Assembly (NCBI GenBank): GCA_019426215.1
Contig: CM033403.1
Span: 2,609,001-2,673,000, forward strand
DNA: 64,000 nucleotides
Direction: 5' to 3'
Source: Buddleja alternifolia
Taxonomy: Eukaryota; Streptophyta; Magnoliopsida; Lamiales; Scrophulariaceae
How positions within the stretch are numbered: position 1 is the stretch's first letter; every line of letters begins with the position of its first letter. Below the pieces are notes generated by a model, which did no database searches, was not told the DNA's origin, and worked only from the letters and a program-made list of their open reading frames with translations. Below are positions 22,607-34,557 of the stretch, piece after piece. The position numbers and the translations under genes are program-made.

Positions 22607-24403
22607 ATGGCTGATCAGGATATGATGGAAAATCCGAATATGGAAGAAAATGTTGGAAAAGGAATGACGGTGTCACTAGAAAATACTGATCGAAATGCTC
22701 CAGAGACGCCAGCTATTCTGGCTAGGCATTTGGTGGATGAAATGCAGGAGCCCATGGGAGAAAACTCCCCAGGAATGCAGAGTAGAGAGAAAGAAATTTC
22801 CCTCCCAAATGCCGCAACTCTGGATTTGATCTTGGGTAAGATACAAGGGATTGTAGACAAAGCTGTCACAACTGCGTTTCAATCCAAAAGTGCAAGTTTG
22901 AAGGGTTTCTAGGTGAACCAAGGAATAGTGTCCCCACCTTTGCTGGGGACACCAAACGCTGGAAATATAGAGATTGGGGGTAATTACCATATTCCCCCGA
23001 TGGAAACTATGGAAAAAGGCTAAAAAGACCAGGTTTGTAGGATATGCAGAAGGATCAGGACAGAATGTGCCCACCTCTGCAGGGGACCCCAAATGCAAGA
23101 AATCAGGACATTAGGGGTAATTACGATATTGTCCCTGATGGCAACCTGGGAAAGAGGCTAGGAGGGCCAGGATTCTTGGAACATGAAGAGGCTAAAGACG
23201 AAAATGAACCACGAAAAAAATACCTAGCCCCTGAAGGACGTCAAAATGCGTCGAATGGATCTAAGGGAAGAAGAGGAACAGGAAGGTTGGATAGCCCAAC
23301 CTAAAATATAGAAGGAGCAGGTTCATGATAATGATCCACAAGTCCAGGTACACAAAGAGCGTAACTGAGTACCTGGAAAAGAAGGTCCCCAGATGCGTCA
23401 GCCTCATGTCTAGGCAGGGAAAGGAAAGGATCTAGAGGATAAAGCTAACAATTACGAATCTTCCCAATCTCTCTAGGGAGATCAAGATATGAAACAAAGG
23501 GTGAAAGAAAAGCTGAGCCAACTGGAGCTTATGGCTAAAAAAATGGAGGAAATGGAGAAAAGGATGACGGGAGGAAAGATCCAATTGGATCGAGGAATTC
23601 CATTCACAAACTCTATCATGAGAGAAGAATAGCCATGGGATTTTAAAGTCCACTCTATCGCATTATATGATGGTACCACGGATCCCGAGGAGCATCTCTA
23701 TACGTTTTGGAATTATGCCTTGCTGCATAGGTATTCGGATGCAATCAAGTGCAGGGTGTTTTTGAACACATTGGCCAGATCGGCCCAACAATGGTTCAAT
23801 CAATTACTGGAAGGAGTCATTGGATCTTTCTCGGACTTTAGCTTGAAATTCCTTCATCAATTTGCTAGTAGCAAAAACCATGGAAAGACCCCACTGAGTT
23901 TATTTAATATAAAACAAAGGGGAGATGAAACTTTGCAGATGTATGTTAGGCGCTTTAATGCTGCTACCCTGGAGGTACCCTCTGCCACGACAGACTTAAA
24001 GTCTAGTGCTTTTACACAAGGATTAAGGGATGGGGATTTATTCAAATCTTTGACTAAAAAACCAGCCTTGAATTTTGATGAGTTACTTAGCCAAGCTGAA
24101 AAATACGATAATATGGAGGATGCTCAGCTGATGAGGAAGGCGGAGCAAAATCAGCAAAGGAAGGACAAGCTCGAGGAGGATAACCACAACAAGGCCAATA
24201 AGGACGAAGGATCTAGGTGGGCCTCAGGACCACCTCCTAGGCCAAGCATACGAGCTAGACCTGGATTTATACCTTTAAGAGGTAAGAAAAATGAACAATT
24301 AATGGTTGTGGAAGAGAAGAACATAGTACAATGGCCGAAAGGAGCTGACAAGGGACCCCAAAATCCAGCTTGTCGTATTTACTGTCGGTACCATAGGGAA
24401 TAG
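22607..24403 (+). pseudogene. gag: Tat gag, broken
   Basis: The first ATG in frame is at 22607 (ATGGCTGATCAGG). The N-terminal part stops at 22912 and readable pieces lie in other frames to 23304. The conserved retrotransposon Gag domain is at about 23640-24110: DGTTDPEEHLYTFWNYA, RSAQQWFNQL, FSDFSLKFLHQFASSK and ETLQMYVRRFNAATLEV. The tail has CRYHRE followed by a stop at 24401-24403, where relatives have Trp, then GHDTDAC, a zinc-knuckle-like segment. Stops and frameshifts make it non-functional. Confidence 0.8.
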
Positions 24404-24407
24404 GGGC

Positions 24408-25360
24408 ATGATACGGATGCTTGTTCAGCCCTGGAGGAAGAGATTCAAAGCCTGGCCAAGCTGGGATATATCAAGGAGTTTGTTATACAAAATAACAATC
24501 AGTTCGGTAGGGGCACCTCAACCCCATTCCGAGAAGAAGGAACCTAGGGAAGGGGTAGTGGTGTGCCTGGAAGGTGGTAAGGAAAAGGAACTTGAAGAGC
24601 TGGTCCTACTGGAAGAGGAAATCTTCCTCAGCAAATTAACAAGCAACCTGAGGTGTGGGAAAACCAAGGACAACCTTCTGGAGAGGTGAACAATGTCAAT
24701 CGAGCAACCATACATATGATCTCGGGAGGGTTGACAACAGATGATTCTAAAAGGTCCCTACGAAAACAGATGAGGATGGTGGAAATGGCACCTGCCTTTT
24801 TCATGAATGTTAGCCAAACTCGACCAGGAAAGGAGATTAAATTCGGACCCGAGGATGCTAAAACAGTTCACAGAACACATAATGATGCTCTAGTTATTAC
24901 AGCTGTGATAGCTAATTATGATGTTCAACGAATATTAATTGATCGTGGGAGCTCGGTGGAAATTCTGTTCTATCAGGCATATCAGCAAATGAACTGAGGA
25001 AATACCAAGCTGGAAGCAGTAAGGACATCATTATTTGGCTTTGTAGGTAATGTGGTTCAACTAGTAGGGCAGATCATTCTACCTATATCTCTCGGAGACA
25101 GATCCAACAAACAAACAAAGTTTACTAAATTCTTAGTTGTGGATACGCCATCGGCGTATAATGTGATACTTGGACGACCTGCATTAGTTCTATTTGAGGC
25201 TATAATCTCAATCCCTCACATGAAGATAAAATTCCCAATGGTCAATGGAGTAGGAAAAGTATCTGGTGATCAATGTCAATCCAAAAAATGCTATGTGGCC
25301 TCCTTAAAACACGAAGATAAGCTAATGGAGGATAAAAAATGCAAACCTGATAAAGCTGGG
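24408..25360 (+). pseudogene. Tat protease region, broken
   Basis: The retropepsin fold is visible: HNDALVITAVIANYDVQRIL, then the active site ILIDRGSSVEILF, where the usual Thr or Ser of D-T/S-G is Arg, so it would be inactive. A stop follows at about 24995 (QQMN). The second half, VVDTPSAYNVILGRPAL, is open at 25052-25360. The frame is then cut by a solo LTR at 25361; the original sequence continues at 26663. Confidence 0.8.
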
Positions 25361-26662
25361 TGATAGGGTTGAGATTTACGTGATTTGATAGTATGTTTTC
25401 ATATGGTTTAAGCTTAATTATGAGTAATTTATGCCACAAATGCGTGTAATGAGTTTGATATTTAAGTACAGGTATAAGTTCTTGCAATTGAGGAAATTAA
25501 TGGAGAAAAGCACGTATACAGTGGAAAACCAAAGAAAAAGAGCATAACGTTCGAACGTGGAGCTAATTAACGTACGAACTCTAGGAGAAGTTACGCACAA
25601 ACGTGAGATGAGTTTACACCCGGACTCCAGGAGGTCTAACGTTCAAACGTTGATGTCGGCAGAACAGTTTTGGAAATTTCCAATTCTAAACCTAAAAGGA
25701 CTCTTCCAATACTAACCTATAAATACAAGATACATGAGCATAGAAGAGAGAGTTGTTTAGTATATAGAAGATACACATTAATTAGGGTTAGGGTTTAGTT
25801 TAGCTTTATTTTCTTGGTTGCTTTTGGATCAAGATTACATAGAAGAAGAAGGAAGAAAGAAGATCATCTTCTACAAAAGAGAGTTCTTTAAATCTCGATA
25901 AATTTTGTCTATGAATATTTATCTTTTTCGTTGTATCTTTTCTTTTATAGTTATGAACTAATTTCTTAGATTAAGACGATACAAAGGCCGGATTGATCTT
26001 GAATAATATATGATAGTTGTTTGATTCGAGTTAATTCTATGATTGCTATGTATTGTGATTTTTGTGCTTTTATCATCTTCATATGATTAGCTACCATATG
26101 TTGGATTATTGCCTAGTTTATCTGTTCGACAGAAAGTAAATTAGGGTGCAGAGAAAATCATAATATCTTCTAAGTTAGTTGATGCTAGGGATAGGTACAT
26201 ACTCCGGATTCTGTTAGACGAGTTTATTTGGAGGGATAAATCTGAATAAATTTGGGGAAAATTCTAGTGTTTAATGCATGAAGTAGAGATTGCTACATCC
26301 AATCTAGTGTAGGTTATCACGAGCGAGGGATCTGCATGATAATAATCTTAAAGAACTCTCCACCATAGCATCATAGTCCAATAACTTGAAGAAATAACAA
26401 TCATATATGAAACGAGTAAATCCGTGCTAATGTATGAGTCTTAATCGCCTTTAACATCAGTGTTCTTATTATTAAAATTAAGTTCTGGTTAATTATATTT
26501 CTTAGTTTATTTATAAAAAGGCCAATTTTATACTTGCATTAATTCTTGTAAAGCTAAAATACAAATCTCTGTGGGTTCGACATTCCGGAGTTAATTGTCC
26601 ACTTTATTACTACACACGATCAGTCCTCTTGCTGTATAAACATGTAGAGTTCTACCATGTCA
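25361..26662 (+). repeat. Solo LTR (Athila-type termini) with CTGGG target duplication
   Basis: Runs from TGATAGGGTTGAG to CTACCATGTCA, 1302 bp, flanked by CTGGG at 25356-25360 and 26663-26667. The end region (GGGTTCGACATTCCGG, TGTCCACTTTATTACTACAC) is homologous to the ends of the LTRs of elements A and B, here on the plus strand. It carries a perfect palindrome, ACGTTCGAACGT, at 25547-25558 and a TATA box (CTATAAATAC) near 25720. It is a distinct family from A, B and the solo LTR at 6144. Confidence 0.92.
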
Positions 26663-28430
26663 CTGGGCTCAAGGGTGTCGAAGCTGAAAAGAGAGCTATT
26701 TTAGCTCATGTTGAACTTGTAGGCAAGCTTATGAGTATAGAACTCATACCTGGAGATGCGGAGAAAACAATCCGGATAGGCTCGCACTTGAGTCACGAGC
26801 TGCAGGGGAAACTAGTGGCTATGCTAAGGAATCATGTGGATGTATTTTCTTGTTCAACAAATGACTTAGTAGGGATTGATTCAACCGTTATACAACATCA
26901 TCTCAATGTATACTCAGATGCGAAGCCAGTTATTCAAAATAAGGGGCATTTCGGACCTGAAAATGATGCTATCATAAAGGCTGAGCTGGACGAGCTGCTT
27001 AAAGCCAAGCATATAGCGGAAATACAATTTCCTGAATGGGTGTCTAATGTGGTTCTAGTACCTAGAGGAGGATCAAAGTGAAGAATGTACATTGAATTTC
27101 ACGATTTAAACAACACTTGTCCTAAGGATCACTACCCGTTACCACAGATAGACCAGCTAGTGGACTCCACAATTGGGTTTGAGCTACTCAGCACCATGGA
27201 TGCGCAGAGTGGATATCATCAGATACCCCTGGACGAGGAGGATTAGAGGAAGTTTAGCTTTATAACCTCCTTTGGCACATATCGCTATGTGATCATGCCA
27301 TTTAGCCTCAAAAATGCCAGAGCAACTTACCAAAGGCTGGTGGATATGATGTTTCGAGATCAGATCGGAAAAAATATTGAAATATACGTGGATGACATGG
27401 TGGTAAAAAGCCGCACAACCAATACGCATGTGCAAGACCTGCAGCAAACCTTTGACACACTAAGGAAATATAGGATGAAGCTTAATCCAGCTAAGTGCGC
27501 GTTTGGAATCAAGGGAGGAAATTTCTTAGGTTACATGGTCACCGAAAGGGGGATTGAAGTTAATCCCAAAAAAATTAAGGCTATTCAAAATATGGCGGAA
27601 CCTCAAAATCTCAATGAGGTGCAGCAACTGACGAGACGAATTACCGCTCTAAGTCGCTTCATTTCTACGTCTGCGGAAAGGAGCCTCCCATTTTTCAAAA
27701 TTTTGCGTAAAGCGGAAAATTTTAATTGGACAAAAGAGTGTCAGCAAGATTTTGCGGAGCTAAAGGAGTATTTGAATCGAATTCCTCTACTCACCAAACC
27801 CGTACTAGGGGAGCCCTTGATATTATACATAGCTTTAGTTGATCCAGCTGTCAGCACGGTGCTGGTACGCGAGAAAGGAAAAGCTGAAAAGCCTGTGTAT
27901 TACATTAGCAAAGTACTAAGTGACACGGAATCAAGGTATCCAAAGATTGAGAAAATGGCATTTGCACTGGTTATCATGGCTTGGAGGCTCACACAATACT
28001 TTCTAACATACAAGATTATCGTTACGACCACTCAACACTGTTTCGAAAAATCTGGAACATCTAGAAGGCTGGTCAAATGGGCGGTAGAGCTAGGAGAGTT
28101 TGAGATAGAATATGCAGCCAAAATGGCTATTAAAGCACAGGTCTTGGCAGGATTCGTCACGAAAATGACTAAGCCTAAGGATGTGGAGGAAGAGAAGGAA
28201 AAAGTATGGCTACTGCATGCAGATGGATCAGCTACAATGAATGGAAGTGGAGCAGGGATAGTATTAACAACATCTGAAGGTTATCAATTGGAGTACGCTA
28301 TCAAATTTGAATTTAAGGCGAGTAATAATGAAGCAGAATACGAGGCATTCATCATAGGACTTAAAATGGCACTTAAGGAGGAGCTAAGATTCTGATAGTG
28401 TATTTAGATTCGTAGCTCGTCATAAAGTAA
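26663..28430 (+). pseudogene. Tat reverse transcriptase, RNase H and archaeal-type RNase H
   Basis: RT boxes in order: AELDELLKAKHIAEIQFPEW, VVLVPRGGSK, stop TGA 27079, YIEFHDLNNTCPKDHYPLP, MDAQSGYHQIPL, stop TAG 27244, and from 27289 VIMPFSLKNARATYQRL and the catalytic YVDD at 27385. The gypsy RNase H follows (YYISKVLSDTESRYPKIEKM). A second RNase H opens with LLHADGSATMNGSGAG and has SNNEAEYEAFIIGLKMA. This second domain is the Tat-specific acquisition. A frameshift near 28395 and stops at 28413 and 28428 end it. The stops look like Gln or Trp codons changed by transitions. Confidence 0.88.
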
Positions 28431-29948
28431 GTGGAAGGTACTTACGAGGCTAAGGAGGAAAAAATGGCGATGTATTTAAAAACTATAGAAATGCTACGCA
28501 AAAAATTTGATAAACTGGAGGTTCATCAGATACCTCGGACAGAAAATGCTATGGCGGATTACCTGTCAAAGCTGGGTAGCTCAGTCACTGACTGTAAAAC
28601 CCGACAAATCACCATTCAATCTATAGCTGGATCAAGCAATAAAGAGGAAATCATGAACGTAGATGAAGGAGTAGACTGGAAGACCGAAATAATCCAATAC
28701 CTCACAAAGGAAACACTTCTTGAAGATTGGAATGCTAAGCAAAGGCTGCTGACCAGGGCCACTAGGTTTAAAATGATTGATGATGTCTTATACAAAAAGG
28801 CATTTGTGCAACCACACTTAAGATGCATATCTGTGGAGGAAGGCAATTATGTACTCATAGAAATACATGAAAGATATTGTGGCAGCCATATAGGAGAAGC
28901 TGCTCTCGCTGGAAAGACGCTTAGGGCTAGATACTTCTGGCCATCCTTAAAGGAAGACTCAGCGGAGCTGGTGAAGCGGTGCGAGCAATGCCAGGTGCAT
29001 GCTAATTTCATACACCAACTTGCAGAAGCAATGCGATCCATGAGTGTTCCATGTCCTTTTTCTAGGTGGGTTACGGATATAGTGGGACCTTTCCCCATAG
29101 CAAAAGCCTAAAAGAAGTTCCTATTAGTATTGGTGGATTATTTCAGCAAATGGGTAGAGGCGGAAGCCTTAGCCCAAATCACAGAGGCCGAAGTCATTCA
29201 ATTTCTATGGAAGAACATAGTATGCCAATTTGGCATACCTAGGGAGATTGTAGCTGACAATGGAAGATAATTTAGTGGAGCTAAGTTGAGGAATTGGTGC
29301 GAGAATATGGGGATCCAACAGCGCTTTAGCTCGGTAGCGCATCCCCAAATGAATGGACAAGTGGAGGTTACTAATAGAATCATAGTGCAAGGTTTAAAAT
29401 CCAAGCTAAATGGAGCAGGTGGAGATTGGGTGGAGGAGCTGCAGTCAGTGCTATGGTCATACCTGACTACTCCCAAATCTACTACGGGTGAAAGTCTTTT
29501 CCGCTTGGTATATGGAGCTGAAGATCTCATTCCTGCAGAAATAAAAGTGCAAACCCACCGGGTCAGGTATTTTAATCCAGAACAGAATGAGGAAAGGTTA
29601 AGGGAGGAACTGGACCTCATTGAGGAGAATAGAGAGAAGGCATACCTGAGGATTGAGCAATATAAGCTAAGGATACAAAACGCGCAAGAAGCAAAAGTGA
29701 AGGCTAGATCTGTGGAGGTGGGCGACCTAGTGTTAAAAAGGGTGGATGCGGTACGTACCATAAAGAAGCTAGATCCCAGCTGGGAAGGACAATACAAAGT
29801 GGTCAAAGTATTAGCAGGAGGAGCATATGTGCTGGAGGATAGTAAGGGAAAACAATTCCCTCGCCCGTGGAACATCCAAAATCTGAATTTCTTTTTATGT
29901 TTAATCTTTCTTATTTTTTATTTGCAGGGAATCATAAAAGTGTGCTAA
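28431..29948 (+). pseudogene. Tat integrase
   Basis: The end of the second RNase H (TENAMADYLSKLGSSV) is followed by integrase. The HHCC zinc finger is at about 28865-29000 (EIHERYCGSHIG, CEQCQVHAN). The catalytic core has WVTDIVGPF (Asp), a stop at 29109, VDYFSKWVEAEAL, VADNGR (Asp) followed by a stop at 29268, and HPQMNGQVEVTN (Glu). The C-terminal domain has VGDLVLKRVD, LDPSWEGQYKVVKV and GGAYVLEDSKG. It would insert the DNA copy into chromosomes; two nonsense codons make this copy dead although the triad residues remain. Confidence 0.88.
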
Positions 29949-30092
29949 TGCTTTCTTTGAGATTTTAGTTTCTTTGTCCTTTCAGGAGTAAGTTGAGAAT
30001 TGTAATGCCTTCTTTACAAGGTCAGATGCAAATCCCCGAAATTCTAGTAAGAAAGTATTTCCTTATTTTGAGATTGGTTCTTCTAACTCATG

Positions 30093-31763
30093 TGACACGA
30101 AAAATCCTTACGTGTATTAAACAGCAAGTGGACTGGTCGTGTGTAGTAATAAAGTGGACAATACAGTCTGGGTTGTCGAACCTCAAGGACTTGTATTTTA
30201 GTTTATGATTTTAAAGCAATTGAAGAACTTAAACTAAAACAAGAATTAACTAAAATATTATGGAAGTAAGATATAAGAAACAAGATGTCGAAATCAAGAT
30301 AGCTATGGAAGAGAGCAACTAAGACATATGTGTTGGCATAAATTAATCAATTTTCATTATAAACATGTTCTCATATTATTAGACTAATGTTGCTTTGGTG
30401 GAAAAAACCTTAAATAATTACTACCCGATGTCTCGGCTGTAATAATCCTATGATTAATTGATGGTTCTCTAGATATGTCTATCCGAGAATCTAACCAACA
30501 ATCATGCATTCAAGTTCTAGAATTTCCCCGGATTAATCCGGCTAACTGCACCCGGGAATCTCTACCTATCTCTAGGGGCAATTCCCTATTTTTTACGGAT
30601 TATGTGATGATCCTCTTTGCACCTTAAATTACCTTCTCTCGAATGAATAATTTAAGCAATAAATCATGCATATGGTAGCTAAGCATATGATGCATTCAAA
30701 CAACATCAAGACACAAAGCAACAATAGAATTAATATGAAAAACACAATTTATAACTCAATTATTATAATTTAGCCTCAACATGGCCTTAGTTCGAAGAAT
30801 CTATTTCATCATAAAAGATAGGAACTTAAATTAAGATTCATATTCATAGAAAAAAATAAATCTAAATCTAAGAAACTCCCTCGTATTTTTTATGATTGAA
30901 CTTCGATCTTCATCTCTTCCATGCTTCTTGATTTCTTCACCTTCAGAGGTTCTTGATAATATTCATAACTAATCTAAGGATGATGAAGATGATGATAGGA
31001 TGTGTTTAGGCTCCCCCAATGGGGAATGTGTTTTCAAGTGTGTTTGTAGGATGACCTCCAATCCTCCTTTTATAGCCAAAAGAATTCACCAACCAAGAAC
31101 ATGTGCTTCCATTCTCTTTTATTTCCACCTACCATTCTCTTACTTTCCATCTACCAAGAATGTGAACTACCATTCTCTTGTTTCCCACCTACCATTCTCT
31201 TACTTTCCTCCTACCAAGAATGTGAGCTACCATTCTCTTCCTTTCCATCTACCAAGAATGTGAACTACCATTCTCTTGTTTTCCACCTACTAAGAATGGG
31301 AGCTGCCACTTTCGTGTTTTCCTGTGCAGAGATAGTGTTTTATTCATAAAATTCTCCACAGACCTCCGAATTTGATGCTTCAAGTCCCCATGTGACGATA
31401 AGACATACATCTACAACTTTGTAGAAGGCCACGTCATCCAATTCTGTCTCTAAATATATCAAAATGACGTTCCAATGTGGAGGTTGTTTCTGATTTGGCG
31501 CCCAGGTGTGCGAAAATGGTATTAAAATATGATTTTGACTAACTCCAGCTTGTTTCTTGCTTGTTTGGTCGTAGAGGTGTGAAACATCTTGGCCTAAACT
31601 TGTTTTATACGTCCTTTTACCACCCTTTATTCGATTGTATCCACTTAAGGCCTGAAATCACTTAATGCACGAATCAAACGCACAAGTGACAAAATCAAGC
31701 GATAAATGAACCTAAAACATAAACGCAAAGGGGCTTAATAACACGTAAAAATGACTCCTATCA
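30093..31763 (-). repeat. Element A 3' LTR (left copy)
   Basis: TGACACGAAAAATCC to ACTCCTATCA in plus coordinates. On the minus strand a TATA box, CTATAAAAGG, is at 31066-31075. A 38/22-bp minisatellite of CTACCATTCTCTT units lies downstream of it in plus coordinates. Confidence 0.9.
31105..31310. repeat. Minisatellite in element A LTR
   Basis: Units start TACCATTCTCTT and end CCAAGAATGTGA; unit lengths are about 38 and 22 bp in mixed order, five units in all. An equivalent array is at 35577-35782 in the other LTR. Open frames across it are artefacts of the repeat. Confidence 0.85.
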
Positions 31764-33461
31764 ACTCCCCCAAACTTATCAATTGCTCGACCTCGAGCAA
31801 TAAAAGGTCTAGGGCACAAAAAACATCATCATCCAAAAGGAGAAAACAAAAACAACAAACGAACTCACTTTCGTGGAGTAAACGATTGCACTTAGCATGT
31901 GCAACAAGCCTTTGAACTTTTGAGTTACCTCAAAAGACGAGTTATAGTCTCGCGAGGGTTTGCAGACGATATACCCACAAAATCTAACAAACTTTCAATC
32001 TCAACCAGATGAATACATCTCAACATAATTAACAAGAATAAATGACACAAAATCATCTTTTTACAGCTCACAAATATATATACATATCAACTACTTTTGC
32101 TCATGTGACACCAATACTGGAAAAGACTCCATAGGGTGTAGTGAAAATAAATCTAAGGTATTATAGTCGAGAGGCATCCTTACCAAATTTTGGACATTAA
32201 TCCCATATCTATCAACTTTATGATCAAACACAAAGCATAAGAATCATAGAAAATTTCATAGCCATTTAAATTTCATTATCTCAAACATTCAAACTTTCAA
32301 TTCATATGAAACTTTCCAATTAACTTCATTAAGGCTAGATCATGTGCCATGTTTTATTCCATTAGGCTTTCTATGACACCCATGTAACAAGCTTTAGATC
32401 AATGACTCCCAAACTAGATAGTTTTGGGGCATTAAGTGTAAAGACACTCCTAAGAATTTAATCACTCGAGTGTCAAAGGCCACGAAATAAAACTAGATCT
32501 TTTAAACAATTCGCTTCTTTTTGGCTTGAGCGTAGCTCAAATTAGCATAATAGTACAGTATATAGGCATGGAACTTTTCACCTCCAGTACATATTAGCCT
32601 GACCAATTTTTGGTCATACCAAAATTCAACCTTTTTAATTCATTGTTTAGCATAAAAAAATTACTACTCAACTTATAACCTTATGAAAAATCTAAGTTAA
32701 TTTTTCCGGGAAAAACTCCTTAAGTGTCTCAAGATGGTTATCCTCTCAACTCCTCTACCCTCGATTTATTGTGCAATGTGAATCATCTAAGGAAATCATT
32801 CTCATCTAGGGTCTCCATGAACAATTTCAAAGATATATATGTTCCATTAAATTCAATTTATTTCAAGAAATAGTGCCATTTTTCCAAGTTAATCAATTTC
32901 AATGCATCAATTAGAAGGACTAAAAAAATCATGCTTGATTTTGTTAACATAAACACATATAAACATGATAGCATACAAATTCCCCCAAACTTGAGCTAAA
33001 CGAGGAACACATGACATGACAAAAATAGCAAACACATGGTGATCAATCATATGAATGTATTAAAACCACAAAGTACTACCCACATATACCCCCAAACTAA
33101 AACTCAACATTGTCCCCAATGTTGTCTCACATAAACGCATGCAAAAGGTATAAGAGTACTTATAATCAAGGATTGTTGAAAAACAATCCTTCATCACAAA
33201 TATGTTTCAAATCAAACTCATCTCATCAAAATAGGCCTCTCAAAACAACGGGGAATTGCTACTATAACATGTTCAACATACTTATCAAACAAACCATCAA
33301 GCATATGAAAATATACATGCTAAAAGTGCATGCTAGAACACAACATAAACAAACTAAACAAAACAAAAGGAAAAGCAAAAAGAAAAGAAAACTTACAAAC
33401 TTGGGTTGCCTCCTAAGAAGCGCTTGTTTTAAAGTCACTAGCTTGACTTTATCGGGTCGGC
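31764..33461 (-). other. Non-coding internal region of element A
   Basis: Begins with the polypurine tract (GTTTGGGGGAG on the minus strand at 31765-31775). It closely matches the same region of element B (39005-40650) over most of its length, including the TCAATTGCTCGACCTCGAG block and, near 33402, ACTTGGGTTGCCTCC. No coding frame is maintained. Conservation in two elements suggests cis-acting or packaging sequence. Confidence 0.7.
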
Positions 33462-34421
33462 TCAAGGAGGATGACGTATGAATGCTTTGTTTGTTCTCCA
33501 CTCGACTCTCGGGTATCGATTCAATCTTTGGATATTGGTATTGAGGATTGGTCCATCGTGTGTGATAAATACCCTAGGTTGAGACCAAGCAATCATCCAC
33601 TCACGAGTTTTTTTATGGTCCCTCAATACCTCTATTACCTTTTCTTGCCTATGCTTAGGATGGTATTGTGGGCTCTCTTCCAAGTTAGAGATAATGTCTC
33701 GTCGTTCTTCACCCATCACTTTCACATAGATGAAATCCACGATGTAGGGATGTAGAAGATGATTGGTTCGTTTTTCCTGAAAGTGCTCAACACTAAAAGG
33801 ATCAAAAGCATCAGCGTGAAAATTCAAATCAAAGTCAAGTGGATGCTCAAAAACCTCATAGTTATCGATATTAACCATATCATCTTCTATATTCATTGAC
33901 AACTTACCATCATCGGCATCGATTACCGATTTACTTGCGGTTAGGGGAGACGGTAAAGAAATGTCAACACCCTCAGAAAGGATAGGAGTCGAATGCTCAT
34001 CGTTGGAGGAATCTGCTTTTGAATTTTCCAACTTCATTTCATTCAACGTCACGGTGTTGATTTCCTCCTTTTGATCTATCTCAGTGGTACCAAGCAATTC
34101 CCATGGTACTTTCTCAGATATGTCGCTCGTTAGTTGCTTGAGTTGATGATTCATCTCCTTCATTTCCCGCCGTGCGTCCTTCATCATAAGGTGGAGCTCT
34201 CCAATGGTGTTATCAAGTTGTTCCTCCGGAGTAGGAATTCTTTCTTGGTAATATTGTAGAAAGAACCCTTGTGCATAACACGCTTCAATGACGTTTTGCA
34301 GCCATAATTGATTCTACGGTAGTGTCATATCAGGAAAATTGCTATCCTTTGCGAATTGAATGATGCTTTGCAGCCATAATTGATTCTCCGGAAGGGTCAT
34401 ATCTGGAAAATTTCTAGCCAT
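33462..34421 (-). pseudogene. Element A ORF, unknown function, one early stop
   Basis: ATG at 34419-34421. A 320-codon frame is broken by one TAG in the first 40 codons, after which 241 codons are open from 34187. The N-terminus holds two near-identical copies of a 15-residue segment (NFPDMTLPENQLWLQ), similar to PDINLPENREWLQ near the start of element B's Gag, so the first part is gag-derived. The rest is acidic and then charged, with ITHDGPILNTNIQRLN near the end. It has no Gag core, zinc knuckle or protease. I do not recognise the C-terminal 200 residues. Confidence 0.6.
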
Positions 34422-34532
34422 TGCGAGCTAAGAGTGTAAGAAAAAAATAAAAATAATAATAATAAATTTTTTTAATAAAAATAAAATAAATACTTAAAAC
34501 TTGCAATAAAATCAAAAACTAAAATTAAACAA

Positions 34533-34551
34533 GTCCCCGGCAACGGCGCCA
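34533..34551 (-). promoter_or_regulatory. Primer binding site of element A (tRNA-Asp type)
   Basis: Minus strand TGGCGCCGTTGCCGGGGAC starts six bases inside the right LTR. This is the Athila-type site, complementary to the 3' end of tRNA-Asp. Confidence 0.88.
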
Positions 34552-34557
34552 AAAACT

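Noticed and set aside
31000..31349. Open frames of 82-87 codons in the element A LTR, repeated at 35472-35821
   Set aside because: They run over the CTACCATTCTCTT minisatellite and occur only because both LTRs are copies; no coding character.
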